From positions 1 to 57,588 of the forward strand of contig NZ_AKJL01000102.1 in assembly GCF_000282355.1 (NCBI RefSeq): a stretch of 57,588 nucleotides of DNA, in the 5' to 3' direction. Each line of letters begins with the position of its first letter. The stretch's first letter is position 1. Position numbers and translations under genes: made by a program. This document shows positions 28,924-37,586 of this stretch, piece after piece. The DNA comes from Pseudomonas sp. GM49 (GTDB lineage Bacteria > Pseudomonadota > Gammaproteobacteria > Pseudomonadales > Pseudomonadaceae). A model generated the notes under the pieces. The model did not search any database. It worked only from the letters and a program-made list of their open reading frames with translations, and was not told the DNA's origin.

Positions 28924-29732
28924 GCCAACCGACCCTGCACGACTTGCATCGCCCGCTGGGCAGCACCGGCTTGCTGGTTTCGCCCCTGGGCCTGGGCACG
29001 GTGAAACTGGGCCGCGACCAAGGGGTGAAGTACCCCAACGGCTTCCGGATTCCCGATGACGATGAAGCCCGCATGCTGCTCAAACTCGCCCGCGACCTGG
29101 GCATCAACCTGATCGACACCGCCCCGGCCTATGGTCGCAGCGAAGAACGCCTGGGCCCGTTGCTGCGCGGTCAGCGTCAGGATTGGGTGATTGTCAGCAA
29201 GGTCGGCGAAGAGTTTGTCGACGGCCAGTCCCGTCACGATTTCAGCGCTGCACACACGCGAATGTCGGTGGAACGCAGCCTGCAACGCCTGGAAACGGAC
29301 TTCATCGATCTGGTGCTGGTGCACTCCGATGGTAACGATCTGGCGATCCTCAATGACTGCGAAGTCTACGCCACCCTCGCCGAGCTCAAGGCCGAAGGCA
29401 AGATTCGCGGTTTCGGCTTTTCCGGCAAAACCGTCGACGGCGGCCTGAAGGCGCTGGAGCAAGGCGACTGCGCGATGGTCACCTACAATCTGAACGAACA
29501 AAACGAGAAGGCCGTCATTGACTATGCTGCTGCACACGGCAAAGCCATTCTGGTCAAAAAAGCCCTCGCCAGTGGTCATGCATGCCTGAGTCCGAGCATC
29601 GATCCGGTGCGCGCCAGCTTCGAGCTTTTGTTTGAACATCCGGGTGTTGCCAGTGCTATTGTCGGGACCATCAACCCGCTGCACCTCGCCCACAATGTCG
29701 CGACCGTTGCCCAGGTCCTACGTAGCCACTGA
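28920..29732 (+). CDS. Aldo/keto reductase
   Basis: The 270-residue (beta/alpha)8 NADPH-dependent oxidoreductase carries the family tetrad: Asp and Tyr in NLIDTAPAYGRSEERLG, Lys in WVIVSKVGEEF, and His in LVLVHSDGND. The C-terminal cofactor region includes VASAIVGTINPLHL. It is slightly shorter than most AKRs. The start overlaps the upstream oxidoreductase stop, showing coupled translation. The product of the FAD enzyme may be its substrate, but this is inference. Confidence 0.92.
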   Translation: MSQPTLHDLHRPLGSTGLLVSPLGLGTVKLGRDQGVKYPNGFRIPDDDEARMLLKLARDLGINLIDTAPAYGRSEERLGPLLRGQRQDWVIVSKVGEEFVDGQSRHDFSAAHTRMSVERSLQRLETDFIDLVLVHSDGNDLAILNDCEVYATLAELKAEGKIRGFGFSGKTVDGGLKALEQGDCAMVTYNLNEQNEKAVIDYAAAHGKAILVKKALASGHACLSPSIDPVRASFELLFEHPGVASAIVGTINPLHLAHNVATVAQVLRSH

Positions 29733-29764
29733 TGCCGCCCACGCGGCCTTAAGCAGGAGCCGAC

Positions 29765-30733
29765 ATGTCGCGTACGCTCATCAGAAAGAACCCGAGCAAC
29801 TTCAAGACCCTGCCGTTATTCGTCGAAGCGACCCCCGAAGGCCTGGCTTATCAGAGCGTCGGCAGGCCGCTGAATTTCTCCCAGACCCTGCAACGTCGTC
29901 GCCCGGTGACGGTCGGCGACAGCGAACGATTTGCCCTGGAGCTGGCCAATCTCGGGGTTTCGGTGCGCCTGACCCTGCATTGGCAAAATCGCGACTATTG
30001 GGTGCTGGTGCGCCAACGCCGGCAAGACCGCGGCGATGTGGTGCTCAAGTTGATTTCCGGGTACGTGCCGGCCCATGAGCTGAACCTGCCACTGCACACG
30101 GCGATCCAGGAGATTGCCGAAGAATGCCTGCTGGAAACCCCGGAAGGCTGGCTCGGCGGGCGGTTCAATGACACCTGGCTGCCGGCACCCTACTCGGCCG
30201 CCCTGCATTACCGTGAAGCGCTGCCGTTTCGTTTGTCGCCACTGTCCGGCTCGGCGCGGCCGGTACGTTGCGCCAACCTGATGCTGATTGAGCGTCCGCG
30301 GGCTTACGTGCATTTGCCGACGGCGTCGCTGCAACTGATCTATGACTTGCGCCTGGACGTTCCCAAGGACGCCAAATCCCTGAGCCTGTTCCATGTCGAT
30401 GAAAGACTGGAAGGCGATCAACTTGTCGCCCGCCTCGACCGCAAGCGCCCCGATCTGTACTTGATGCCCTTGCAGGACGGCCACCCGATGGCTGAGCTCT
30501 ACACCTTGAAAAAGGATCAGCTGTACCCGGCCAGCACGCGTGGGCTGTACCTGGCCGAGAGCTTTGCCCGGCAGGAAGGCTGGCTGGTGAGGGAGGAGCG
30601 AATTCGCTGGAAAGACTGGGTGAGGCAGCAGGGTTTGACGCCACCCGGGAAGGATTCGGGGCTGGCGCGGTTGCGCGGGAAGGCTAAATTGCTGCTGAAG
30701 AAGATCGTGCCGCGCAAGAAGGTCAGCTCCTAA
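29765..30733 (+). CDS. Uncharacterised protein with degenerate Nudix-like motif
   Basis: The 322-residue protein corresponds by position to P. aeruginosa PA4993, which has no assigned function. Some databases, as I recall, label relatives metal ABC transporter ATPase, but no Walker A or B motif is present, so that label looks wrong. Residues 94-123 read LKLISGYVPAHELN followed by TAIQEIAEECLL. Compared with the Nudix box G-x5-E-x7-REUxEExGU, the Gly99, Glu105 and E-x-x-EE core fit, with a two-residue longer loop and Leu replacing the second Gly. The tail is rich in Arg and Lys. The gene follows the aldo-keto reductase by 32 nt with a good ribosome site (CAGGAG). Confidence 0.8.
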   Translation: MSRTLIRKNPSNFKTLPLFVEATPEGLAYQSVGRPLNFSQTLQRRRPVTVGDSERFALELANLGVSVRLTLHWQNRDYWVLVRQRRQDRGDVVLKLISGYVPAHELNLPLHTAIQEIAEECLLETPEGWLGGRFNDTWLPAPYSAALHYREALPFRLSPLSGSARPVRCANLMLIERPRAYVHLPTASLQLIYDLRLDVPKDAKSLSLFHVDERLEGDQLVARLDRKRPDLYLMPLQDGHPMAELYTLKKDQLYPASTRGLYLAESFARQEGWLVREERIRWKDWVRQQGLTPPGKDSGLARLRGKAKLLLKKIVPRKKVSS

Positions 30734-30751
30734 AGCAAAAAATCGCAGCCT

Positions 30752-30853
30752 TTGTAGGAGCGAGCTTGCTCGCGATGGACGTGAACGATACCGCGTGTTG
30801 ACTGATTGAATGCGGTGCCGCTGAGTTCATCGCGAGCAAGCTCGCTCCTACAG
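30752..30853. repeat. REPIN between the Nudix-like gene and hldE
   Basis: Inverted REP units at 30752-30778 and 30828-30853 share TAGGAGCGAGCTTGCTCGCG. They lie between convergent genes and may serve as the 3' boundary of both transcripts. Confidence 0.9.
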
Positions 30854-30874
30854 AGGATGCGATCTTTTATGGCT

Positions 30875-32299
30875 TCATTCGGACTTGCGGATCTTCTCGA
30901 CAATCGCGGTGGTCGAGCTGTTTTCCACCAGCCCCAGCACTTTCACGGTACCGCCGTAGGCTGTCACGATGTCCGCGCCGACGACCTGGTCGATCCCGTA
31001 GTCGCCGCCCTTGACCAGCACGTCCGGTTTGATCGCGCTCAGCAGGTTTTCCGGGGTACCCTCCGGGAAACTGATGACCCAGTCCACTGCTCCCAGACCG
31101 GCCAGCACCGCCATGCGCCGGTCGACGCTGTTGATCGGACGGCCCGGCCCTTTCAGGCGGCTGACCGATGCATCGTCGTTGATCGCCACGATCAGGCGAT
31201 CGCCCTGGGCCCGCGCCTGTTCCAGATAGGTCACGTGGCCTGCATGCAGGATGTCGAAGCAACCGTTGGTGAAGACAATCCGTTCGTTATGCGCACGCGC
31301 ATCATCAACCGCCAGCAACAGCTGCTCAAGCCCCAGCACACCGCGCTCGGAACCCTCCGCGCGTTGAATCGCACGACGTAGTTCCGGCGCACTGATGGCC
31401 GCCGTACCGAGCTTGCCGACCACGATACCAGCCGCCAGGTTGGCCAGGGCCACCGCGTGGGGCAGTTCTTCGCCAGCGGCAATTGCGGCCGCCAGGGTGG
31501 AAATCACCGTGTCGCCGGCGCCGGTTACGTCGAACACTTCACGGGCGCGGGCCGGCAAGTGCAGCGCCGGGTGATCCGGACGCAGCAGGGTCATGCCATG
31601 CTCGCCACGGGTCACCAGCAACGCACCGAGGTCCAGGTCATGCATCAACTGCGCGCCCTTGCTCACCAGTTCGTGCTCATCGGCGCAACCACCGACGATG
31701 GTTTCGAATTCATTGAGGTTTGGCGTGATCAGGCTCGCACCACGGTAGATCGAGAAATCCTTGCCCTTGGGATCGGCCAGCACCGGAATACCACGGGCAC
31801 GGGCGGCCTGGATCAGCGCCTGATGGTTTTTCAGCGCGCCTTTGCCGTAGTCGGACAGCACCAGCACCTTGATGCCTTCAAGCAACTCGTCGACTTGCGC
31901 CGCCAACGCCAGCGCGTCGGTGGCGAAGGGCTCTTCGAAGTCGATACGCAGCAGTTGCTGGTGACGGCTCATGACCCGTAGCTTGACGATGGTCGGCTGG
32001 TGCGCAATGCGCTGGAAGATGGCCCGCACGCCAGCGCCCTTGAGGCTGTTGACCAGGCTGTTGGCGGCTTCATCGTCGCCGGTTACGCCGACCAGCGAGG
32101 CCGGAGCCCCCAGGGCGGCAATGTTCAAGGCAACGTTGGCAGCACCGCCCGGGCGGTCCTCGATGTGATCGACCTTGACCACCGGCACCGGCGCCTCAGG
32201 AGAAATCCGTGAGGTACCACCATGCCAGTAACGGTCGAGCATGACATCGCCGACCACCAAGACAGGGGCTTGATCGAATCGCGGCATGGACAACTTCAT
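30875..32299 (-). CDS. hldE: Bifunctional heptose-7-phosphate kinase / heptose-1-phosphate adenylyltransferase
   Basis: HldE carries out two steps of ADP-L-glycero-D-manno-heptose synthesis for the LPS inner core. From ATG 32299 it has 474 residues. The N-terminal ribokinase-type kinase (about 1-318) has the PGGAANVALNIAALG segment and the anion-hole DVTGAGDT with catalytic Asp263. The C-terminal nucleotidyltransferase (about 340-474) has the FTNGCFDILHAGH motif with HAGH at 352-355. It is downstream of msbA on the same strand, separated by a hairpin and a T-run on the minus strand, so it probably has its own promoter in part. Confidence 0.97.
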   Translation of the reverse strand: MKLSMPRFDQAPVLVVGDVMLDRYWHGGTSRISPEAPVPVVKVDHIEDRPGGAANVALNIAALGAPASLVGVTGDDEAANSLVNSLKGAGVRAIFQRIAHQPTIVKLRVMSRHQQLLRIDFEEPFATDALALAAQVDELLEGIKVLVLSDYGKGALKNHQALIQAARARGIPVLADPKGKDFSIYRGASLITPNLNEFETIVGGCADEHELVSKGAQLMHDLDLGALLVTRGEHGMTLLRPDHPALHLPARAREVFDVTGAGDTVISTLAAAIAAGEELPHAVALANLAAGIVVGKLGTAAISAPELRRAIQRAEGSERGVLGLEQLLLAVDDARAHNERIVFTNGCFDILHAGHVTYLEQARAQGDRLIVAINDDASVSRLKGPGRPINSVDRRMAVLAGLGAVDWVISFPEGTPENLLSAIKPDVLVKGGDYGIDQVVGADIVTAYGGTVKVLGLVENSSTTAIVEKIRKSE

Positions 32300-32442
32300 G
32301 GTGCAACCCACATACAGAATGAACAGGGGCGCGATATTAACACAGGGTTGGTGTCGGCTTGTGCGGTGGCTGCAACCGGATGATTCGCCGGGTTTTACTG
32401 CTCATTTTTTGAGCAAAAAAAAACCGCCAGACGACACCCGTG

Positions 32443-32471
32443 CGAAGGGGCGAGCCAGGCTCGCCCCTTCG
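32443..32471 (-). terminator. Stem-loop after msbA
   Basis: A 14-bp GC-rich inverted repeat (CGAAGGGGCGAGCC with GGCTCGCCCCTTCG) lies just after the msbA stop. A T-run of nine (32414-32422 region on the minus strand) comes about 20 nt later, further than usual for an intrinsic terminator, so partial termination before hldE is likely. Confidence 0.55.
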
Positions 32472-32474
32472 GGG

Positions 32475-34277
32475 TCAGGCGATGTCTTCGGCCGGGGCGT
32501 CGAGGCCCATCGCGTTGAGGCGCGAGTAGTAGCCGTTTTGCGCCAGCAGTTGATCATGGGTGCCGCGCTCGACGATTTTCCCCTGATCCATGACCAGGAT
32601 CAGGTCAGCCTTCTCGATGGTCGACAAGCGGTGAGCGATTACCAGTGTGGTGCGACCTTTCATGACCTGATCCAGCGCTGCCTGAATATGCCGCTCGGAC
32701 TCGGTATCGAGTGCCGATGTCGCCTCATCGAGAATCAGCAGCGGAGCATTCTTCAACAGTGCCCGGGCAATCGCCAGGCGCTGGCGCTGGCCACCGGACA
32801 ACAGCACGCCGTTCTCCCCGACCTGGGTGTCCAGGCCTTCAGGCAATTGCGCAATGAAGTCCATCGCGTAGGCATCTTTGGCCGCTTTTTCAATATCTTC
32901 GCGGGGTGCGCCGGCCAGGTCGCCATAAGCGATGTTGTTGGCCACGGTGTCGCTGAACAGGGTCACGTGCTGGGTCACCTGGGCGATATGCCGACGCAGG
33001 TTCAACAGCTTGTACTGTTCCACTTCGACGCCATCGATGAGGATCTCGCCCTTGTCGTGGTGATAGAAACGCGGAATCAGGTTGGCCAGGGTCGACTTGC
33101 CGCTACCCGAACGCCCCACCAGCGCCACCATTTGCCCGGGTTCGACCGAGAAACTGATGTCATTGAGCACCTGACGCTCGGTGTCAGGGTAGGTGAAGCT
33201 GAGGTTGCGCACGTCCAGGCGACCGCTGACCACATCACGTTCGACGGTGCCGGTATCGACTTCAGGCTCGACGTCCAGTTGCTCGAAGATACTTTCGGCA
33301 CCGGCCACACCCTTCTGGATGGTCGAGCTGACTTCGGACAACTGGCGAATCGGCTTGGGCAGCAGGCCGGCCAGGGTGATATAGGCCACCATGTCACCGG
33401 CGGACGCATCGCCGCGCAGGAACAGCACCAGGAACATCAGCACGGCCATGGCGGTGTAGATCACCAATTGCAGCAGTGGCGTGTAGATCGCACCGGTGCG
33501 GGTCATGCGCAGTTGCTTGTCGGTATTGCCCTGACTGGCGTCGAAGAAGCGTTTTTCTTCATAGGCTTCACCGCCGAAGCTGCGCACTACGCGATAGCCC
33601 TGGATGGTCTCCGAGGCCACGTGTGTCACGTCCCCCATGGCCAGCTGGATTTTCTTGCTCTGCTTGCGGAATTTCTTGCTGGCCGTGCGCACCATGATGG
33701 CAATCAGCGGCAGGATGGCGACCATGACCAGCGTCAGGCGCCAGTTCATGAACAGCAGCGAGGCGAACAGGAAGATCACCGTCATTCCTTCACGAATAAC
33801 GACCTTGATCGCATCTGTTGCCGCCCCCGTGACCATGGTCACGTTGAAGGTGATACGTGAAATCAGATGCCCCGAGTTATGCTTGTCGAAATACCGGTTT
33901 GGCAATACCAGCAGGTTGTTGAACAACTGGACCCGCAAGTCATGGACCAGGCCCAGGGAAACCTTGGCCAGGAAATAGTTGCCCAGGTACGACCCCAATC
34001 CCTGCCACGCGGCGATCAGGATGATCAACAACGGCACCGCCTGCAGCAGTTGCAGGTCGCGCAGGTAGGGCACGGTTGGAAACAGTGCCGCTTCAGGGTT
34101 GGACAGACCGTCGACGAAGTACTTGAGGATGTAGCCCAGCATTGGCTGCGTCGAAGCGAAAATCAGAAAACCGACGATGCTGATCAGGAACAGGCTGATG
34201 TACGGCCGGACATAGCCGAGCAGGCGGAAGTAGATTTTCAAGCTTGATGGGCTTGCGGAGAGACTGGAGTCGGTCAT
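32475..34277 (-). CDS. msbA: Lipid A-core flippase MsbA
   Basis: MsbA is a homodimeric ABC exporter that flips lipid A-core across the inner membrane. The 600-residue half-transporter has six membrane helices (about 20-320) and a nucleotide-binding domain. The Walker A motif is GRSGSGKST (388-396), the signature LSGGQRQRLAIARAL and the Walker B LLILDEATSALD. The H-loop IAHRLSTI is at the end. The position between hldE and the ligase gene is conserved in pseudomonads. It is divergent from the O-antigen ligase gene with about 150 bp between. Confidence 0.96.
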   Translation of the reverse strand: MTDSSLSASPSSLKIYFRLLGYVRPYISLFLISIVGFLIFASTQPMLGYILKYFVDGLSNPEAALFPTVPYLRDLQLLQAVPLLIILIAAWQGLGSYLGNYFLAKVSLGLVHDLRVQLFNNLLVLPNRYFDKHNSGHLISRITFNVTMVTGAATDAIKVVIREGMTVIFLFASLLFMNWRLTLVMVAILPLIAIMVRTASKKFRKQSKKIQLAMGDVTHVASETIQGYRVVRSFGGEAYEEKRFFDASQGNTDKQLRMTRTGAIYTPLLQLVIYTAMAVLMFLVLFLRGDASAGDMVAYITLAGLLPKPIRQLSEVSSTIQKGVAGAESIFEQLDVEPEVDTGTVERDVVSGRLDVRNLSFTYPDTERQVLNDISFSVEPGQMVALVGRSGSGKSTLANLIPRFYHHDKGEILIDGVEVEQYKLLNLRRHIAQVTQHVTLFSDTVANNIAYGDLAGAPREDIEKAAKDAYAMDFIAQLPEGLDTQVGENGVLLSGGQRQRLAIARALLKNAPLLILDEATSALDTESERHIQAALDQVMKGRTTLVIAHRLSTIEKADLILVMDQGKIVERGTHDQLLAQNGYYSRLNAMGLDAPAEDIA

Positions 34278-34431
34278 ATCACGCGAATGTCGATGAAAAG
34301 GACGCTGACTTTAGCACAGCTTCCTCAGGGTTCTGGCAATCGCATACAGTCTGTGTATTGTGGCGCGTCAAATAGCCACCTGCTGTCCCTGCCTTGGTAC
34401 GGTCGCTCAATTCAGGAATAAGTTACTCAGC

Positions 34432-36297
34432 ATGCAATTAAACGCTTTGAACAGCACGTCCAATAGAATCTTCGATTTCATTTGTCTGTGGATCCTTCCG
34501 CTCGGTTATCTATTGCTGCTTTGTGCGCTGTTTTTCCTGCCAGGGCGCAGTGTCCTTCACAAGCTTTACTATGGCCTGTTCAGCATTCCGGCACTGATTG
34601 CTCTGTGCCTGCGTCCACGGCTCAGCAAAGAATTGCTGCACGAACCGGTCGTCATTGCAGTCCTGCTGTTTTTGGCATGGGCACTGCTCAGCCTGTGCTG
34701 GGGGCCAGGCGACGACATCGAGTTTGGTCAGTTCAAACCCTCATTGCATACCCTGTTTCTGTTCGTCGGCTGCTACCTGCTGGTGCGCTATCGCAGCGAA
34801 TTCATTCAGCCCCTGCTGTTCTGCGCCGCGACGGTCGCGCTGATCGCTTCCGTCTACAACCTGTACAGGTTCGGCCAGACTTACCAACCGGAAATGCGCC
34901 TGATCGGTGTAGGCGCGTTCGACAATCCACTGCTCAGCTCCCACGTTTTCGGCTTTTTCTGTACCTACTGGCTGAGCCTGAGCATGACCTGCAAGCGACG
35001 CCAGGTACTTTGGTTGAGCATACCGGCGATGGCGATCATGTTCGCCACAGTGCTGGCCACCGGCTCCAGGACCCCGCTGGTTGCGTTGACACTGGCTGCA
35101 CTGTGGCTGTGCTTCATCTGCTGGAACCGACGCTCGGTCTTCATGCTTGGCTCCATGTTCATCGCGGGAACGGCGACGTTCGTGCTGTTTGCACACAAAA
35201 TCTTCGAAAGAGGCAGCTCCTTCCGTATCGAGCTCTGGCAGTTGACCCTGGACAAGATTGCTGAACATCCATGGATCGGACACGGCTACAACGCCGAGCT
35301 GACCCTGGACCCAGGTGTCGGCTACCCCTTTGAGGAACCCCATAGCTTTGTCCTGGGCGTACTCTACTACGTCGGCATTATCGGTCTGCTGCCATGGCTG
35401 TTCTTCCTCGCGAGGGGCTTCATCAGTAGCCGGCGCCATCGCGTGCAACCGCTGTTTATCATTGCCTCAGCCTGGCTGGCCTTCGGTATTGGCGCGAGCC
35501 TGACTGAAGGTGGCGGGATTATCTCTCGCCCCAAGGAGCACTGGTTCCTGCTGTGGATCCCCTTGGCACTGATTGCCGCACTGAGCATCAATCAGCGGGC
35601 CAGACGCCTGCTGGACATGCCGATCAAGACCATGACACCAAGTGCCCTGCAACTACTGATTGCCGAGGCCCGGATCATCGAAGAAGACGGTTTGGGCCCT
35701 AAAGTCCTGCGCCTGAACGATGGCAGCTTCCTCAAGCTGTTCCGCCGCCGCCGCTGGTACACCTCGGGCAGCTTCACACCTTATTCCGAGCGCTTTGCCG
35801 CCAACAGTGTTCAGTTGCGCAACATGGGCATCCCCACACCGCACATCCTCGACCTCTACCGGTTCGAAGACGGCAGCACCGCTGTGCACTACTCTCCGTT
35901 GCCGGGCAACACGCTGCGCCAGATCCTGCAAGGCATCACCGCCCCGGCGGTGCGCCAGGCACTCGTGGAACGTTTCGGCAAGTTCATGGCTCAATTGCAT
36001 CAGCAAGGGGTCTACTTCCGCTCCCTGCACCTGGGTAATGTGCTGGTGCTGGAGGACGGCGAGTTCGGCCTGATCGACCTGGCCGACCTGCGAATATACC
36101 CTTCATCATTGAGCCCTTCCCTGCGTCGGCGGAATCTGCGCCATATGCAGCGCTACGCAGAAGATCGGCACTGGCTGTTCGAGGATCACTTCGAAGCGCT
36201 GCTGCAGGGATACGCCGCGACGGCTTCGAAAGCCGACGTGGATAATTTGCACAGGCAAGTGCTGGCCGGGAGCCCTCCGGCCCCGGCTCACCGATGA
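34432..36297 (+). CDS. O-antigen ligase fused to a C-terminal LPS-kinase-like domain
   Basis: From ATG 34432 the product has 621 residues. Residues 1-395 form a polytopic WaaL/Wzy_C ligase with about 11-12 membrane helices. It has a periplasmic loop with Arg213 in TGSRTPL and His304 in EEPHSF, which line up with Arg215 and His303, essential in P. aeruginosa WaaL. Residues 400-621 form a cytosolic kinase-like domain. It has a candidate ATP lysine (Lys435 in GSFLKLF), the catalytic-loop equivalent VYFRSLHLGNVLVL with Ser531 in place of the HRD aspartate but Asn536 kept, and the DFG-equivalent LIDLADL (Asp549). In P. aeruginosa these are separate genes (PA4999 waaL and PA4998). The fusion may couple core phosphorylation sensing to ligation. 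The missing Asp suggests a pseudokinase or an unusual mechanism. Confidence 0.9.
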   Translation: MQLNALNSTSNRIFDFICLWILPLGYLLLLCALFFLPGRSVLHKLYYGLFSIPALIALCLRPRLSKELLHEPVVIAVLLFLAWALLSLCWGPGDDIEFGQFKPSLHTLFLFVGCYLLVRYRSEFIQPLLFCAATVALIASVYNLYRFGQTYQPEMRLIGVGAFDNPLLSSHVFGFFCTYWLSLSMTCKRRQVLWLSIPAMAIMFATVLATGSRTPLVALTLAALWLCFICWNRRSVFMLGSMFIAGTATFVLFAHKIFERGSSFRIELWQLTLDKIAEHPWIGHGYNAELTLDPGVGYPFEEPHSFVLGVLYYVGIIGLLPWLFFLARGFISSRRHRVQPLFIIASAWLAFGIGASLTEGGGIISRPKEHWFLLWIPLALIAALSINQRARRLLDMPIKTMTPSALQLLIAEARIIEEDGLGPKVLRLNDGSFLKLFRRRRWYTSGSFTPYSERFAANSVQLRNMGIPTPHILDLYRFEDGSTAVHYSPLPGNTLRQILQGITAPAVRQALVERFGKFMAQLHQQGVYFRSLHLGNVLVLEDGEFGLIDLADLRIYPSSLSPSLRRRNLRHMQRYAEDRHWLFEDHFEALLQGYAATASKADVDNLHRQVLAGSPPAPAHR

Positions 36298-37517
36298 AAG
36301 AAACCAACCCGCTTATCGCGATGACGGCCTACCTGCTCGCCATCGCGACCGCTGCGCTGCTGTTGCGCACCGTACCGAGCATCAGCCGACAGCTGGGGCA
36401 CTCTGGTGAAAGCCGCTATGCCGGCATCGACGGCTTGCGCGGGTACCTGGCCTTCGGCGTGTTCGTGCACCACGCAATCATTACCTGGATCTTCCTGCAA
36501 ACCGGCGTGATCGATTTTCCGCCGAGCAATTTCTATTCGCAGCTCGGCCAAGGCAGCGTTGCCCTGTTTTTCATGATCACCGGCTTTCTGTTCTGGGACC
36601 GCTTGCTCACCCACGGACGGAAACACGACTGGCTGGCGTTTGCGGTATCGCGGCTGTTTCGCCTCTACCCACTCTATCTGCCGCTGATGTTGGCCGTGTT
36701 TGTCACCGTGTTCTATCTGCAAGACTGGGAACTCAAGGATCCCGCGTCCCAGCTCATTGGCCAGACCCTGGCCTGGCTGACCTTCGACCGACCGGACGTC
36801 AACCAGTACCATCAGACCGGCATGTTGATCTCCAATGTTACCTGGACGCTGAGTTACGAGGTGTTTTTCTACCTGGCCCTGCCACTGGTCGCCACGGCGT
36901 TCATTTATCGCGGCGGCTGGATGTCGACGGTGCTGTGCCTGGTGGGCATCTATGCCCTTTACGAGGTGGTCGGCTGGGAACACTCGCTGAAAAAGCACTA
37001 CATGGCCAGTTTCCTCGGCGGCATCGCTGCGGCGTACTGGATTCGCCGGCCACAATGGGTCGCCTGGAGCCTGTCTCCACTGGCGGGCATCATCGCCCTG
37101 CTCGCATTGGCGATCGCCTTCACGGCATTCAACCGCGCATTCAACCTGGGAGCACTGCTGCTGCTTTCACTGTTTTTTGTGATTGTGGCGTCTGGCAATA
37201 CCTTGTTCGGCGCCCTGAAGCCACACAGCATCCGCTGGTTGGGGGAAATCAGCTACAGCACGTATTTGCTGCACGGTTTCGTGCTTTGGGTACTGGTACA
37301 GCGACTGCCACTGCTGTTGCATCTCGACAGTCGGGAAGCCTGGGTCTTCCTGCCGTTGCTGGCAGTGTGCAGCTGCCTGCTGATCATCATCAGCAGCCTG
37401 ACTTACCTGTATATCGAAAAACCCGGGATCGACGCCGGCAAGAAAACCCTGCACTGGCTACGCCAAAACAGGAATGCCCGCAAAGCGCTCTCGGAGAATA
37501 TGGTTCAACAACCCTGA
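36294..37517 (+). CDS. Acyltransferase 3 family membrane protein, probably LPS O-acyltransferase
   Basis: The 407-residue protein has about ten membrane helices and the acyltransferase-3 signature. RYAGIDGLRGYLAFGVFVHHAIITW contains the Arg-Gly and His-His pair of OafA/NodX-type enzymes; other parts are FFMITGFLFW and ISYSTYLLHGFVLW. Such proteins O-acetylate sugars on the periplasmic side or move acetyl groups across the membrane. Its start overlaps the ligase-kinase stop by 4 nt (GATGA), so the two are translated together. This points to modification of O-antigen or outer-core sugars. I recall no acyltransferase at this place in P. aeruginosa PAO1, so this may be a lineage-specific addition. 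It is convergent with the next operon. Confidence 0.9.
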   Translation: MKETNPLIAMTAYLLAIATAALLLRTVPSISRQLGHSGESRYAGIDGLRGYLAFGVFVHHAIITWIFLQTGVIDFPPSNFYSQLGQGSVALFFMITGFLFWDRLLTHGRKHDWLAFAVSRLFRLYPLYLPLMLAVFVTVFYLQDWELKDPASQLIGQTLAWLTFDRPDVNQYHQTGMLISNVTWTLSYEVFFYLALPLVATAFIYRGGWMSTVLCLVGIYALYEVVGWEHSLKKHYMASFLGGIAAAYWIRRPQWVAWSLSPLAGIIALLALAIAFTAFNRAFNLGALLLLSLFFVIVASGNTLFGALKPHSIRWLGEISYSTYLLHGFVLWVLVQRLPLLLHLDSREAWVFLPLLAVCSCLLIIISSLTYLYIEKPGIDAGKKTLHWLRQNRNARKALSENMVQQP

Positions 37518-37586
37518 GCAATCGCCGGGGCAAGTCCCGCGGATCTGTCATGCCGTCCCGATATTCTTTTGAGTCCCGCCTGCGGC

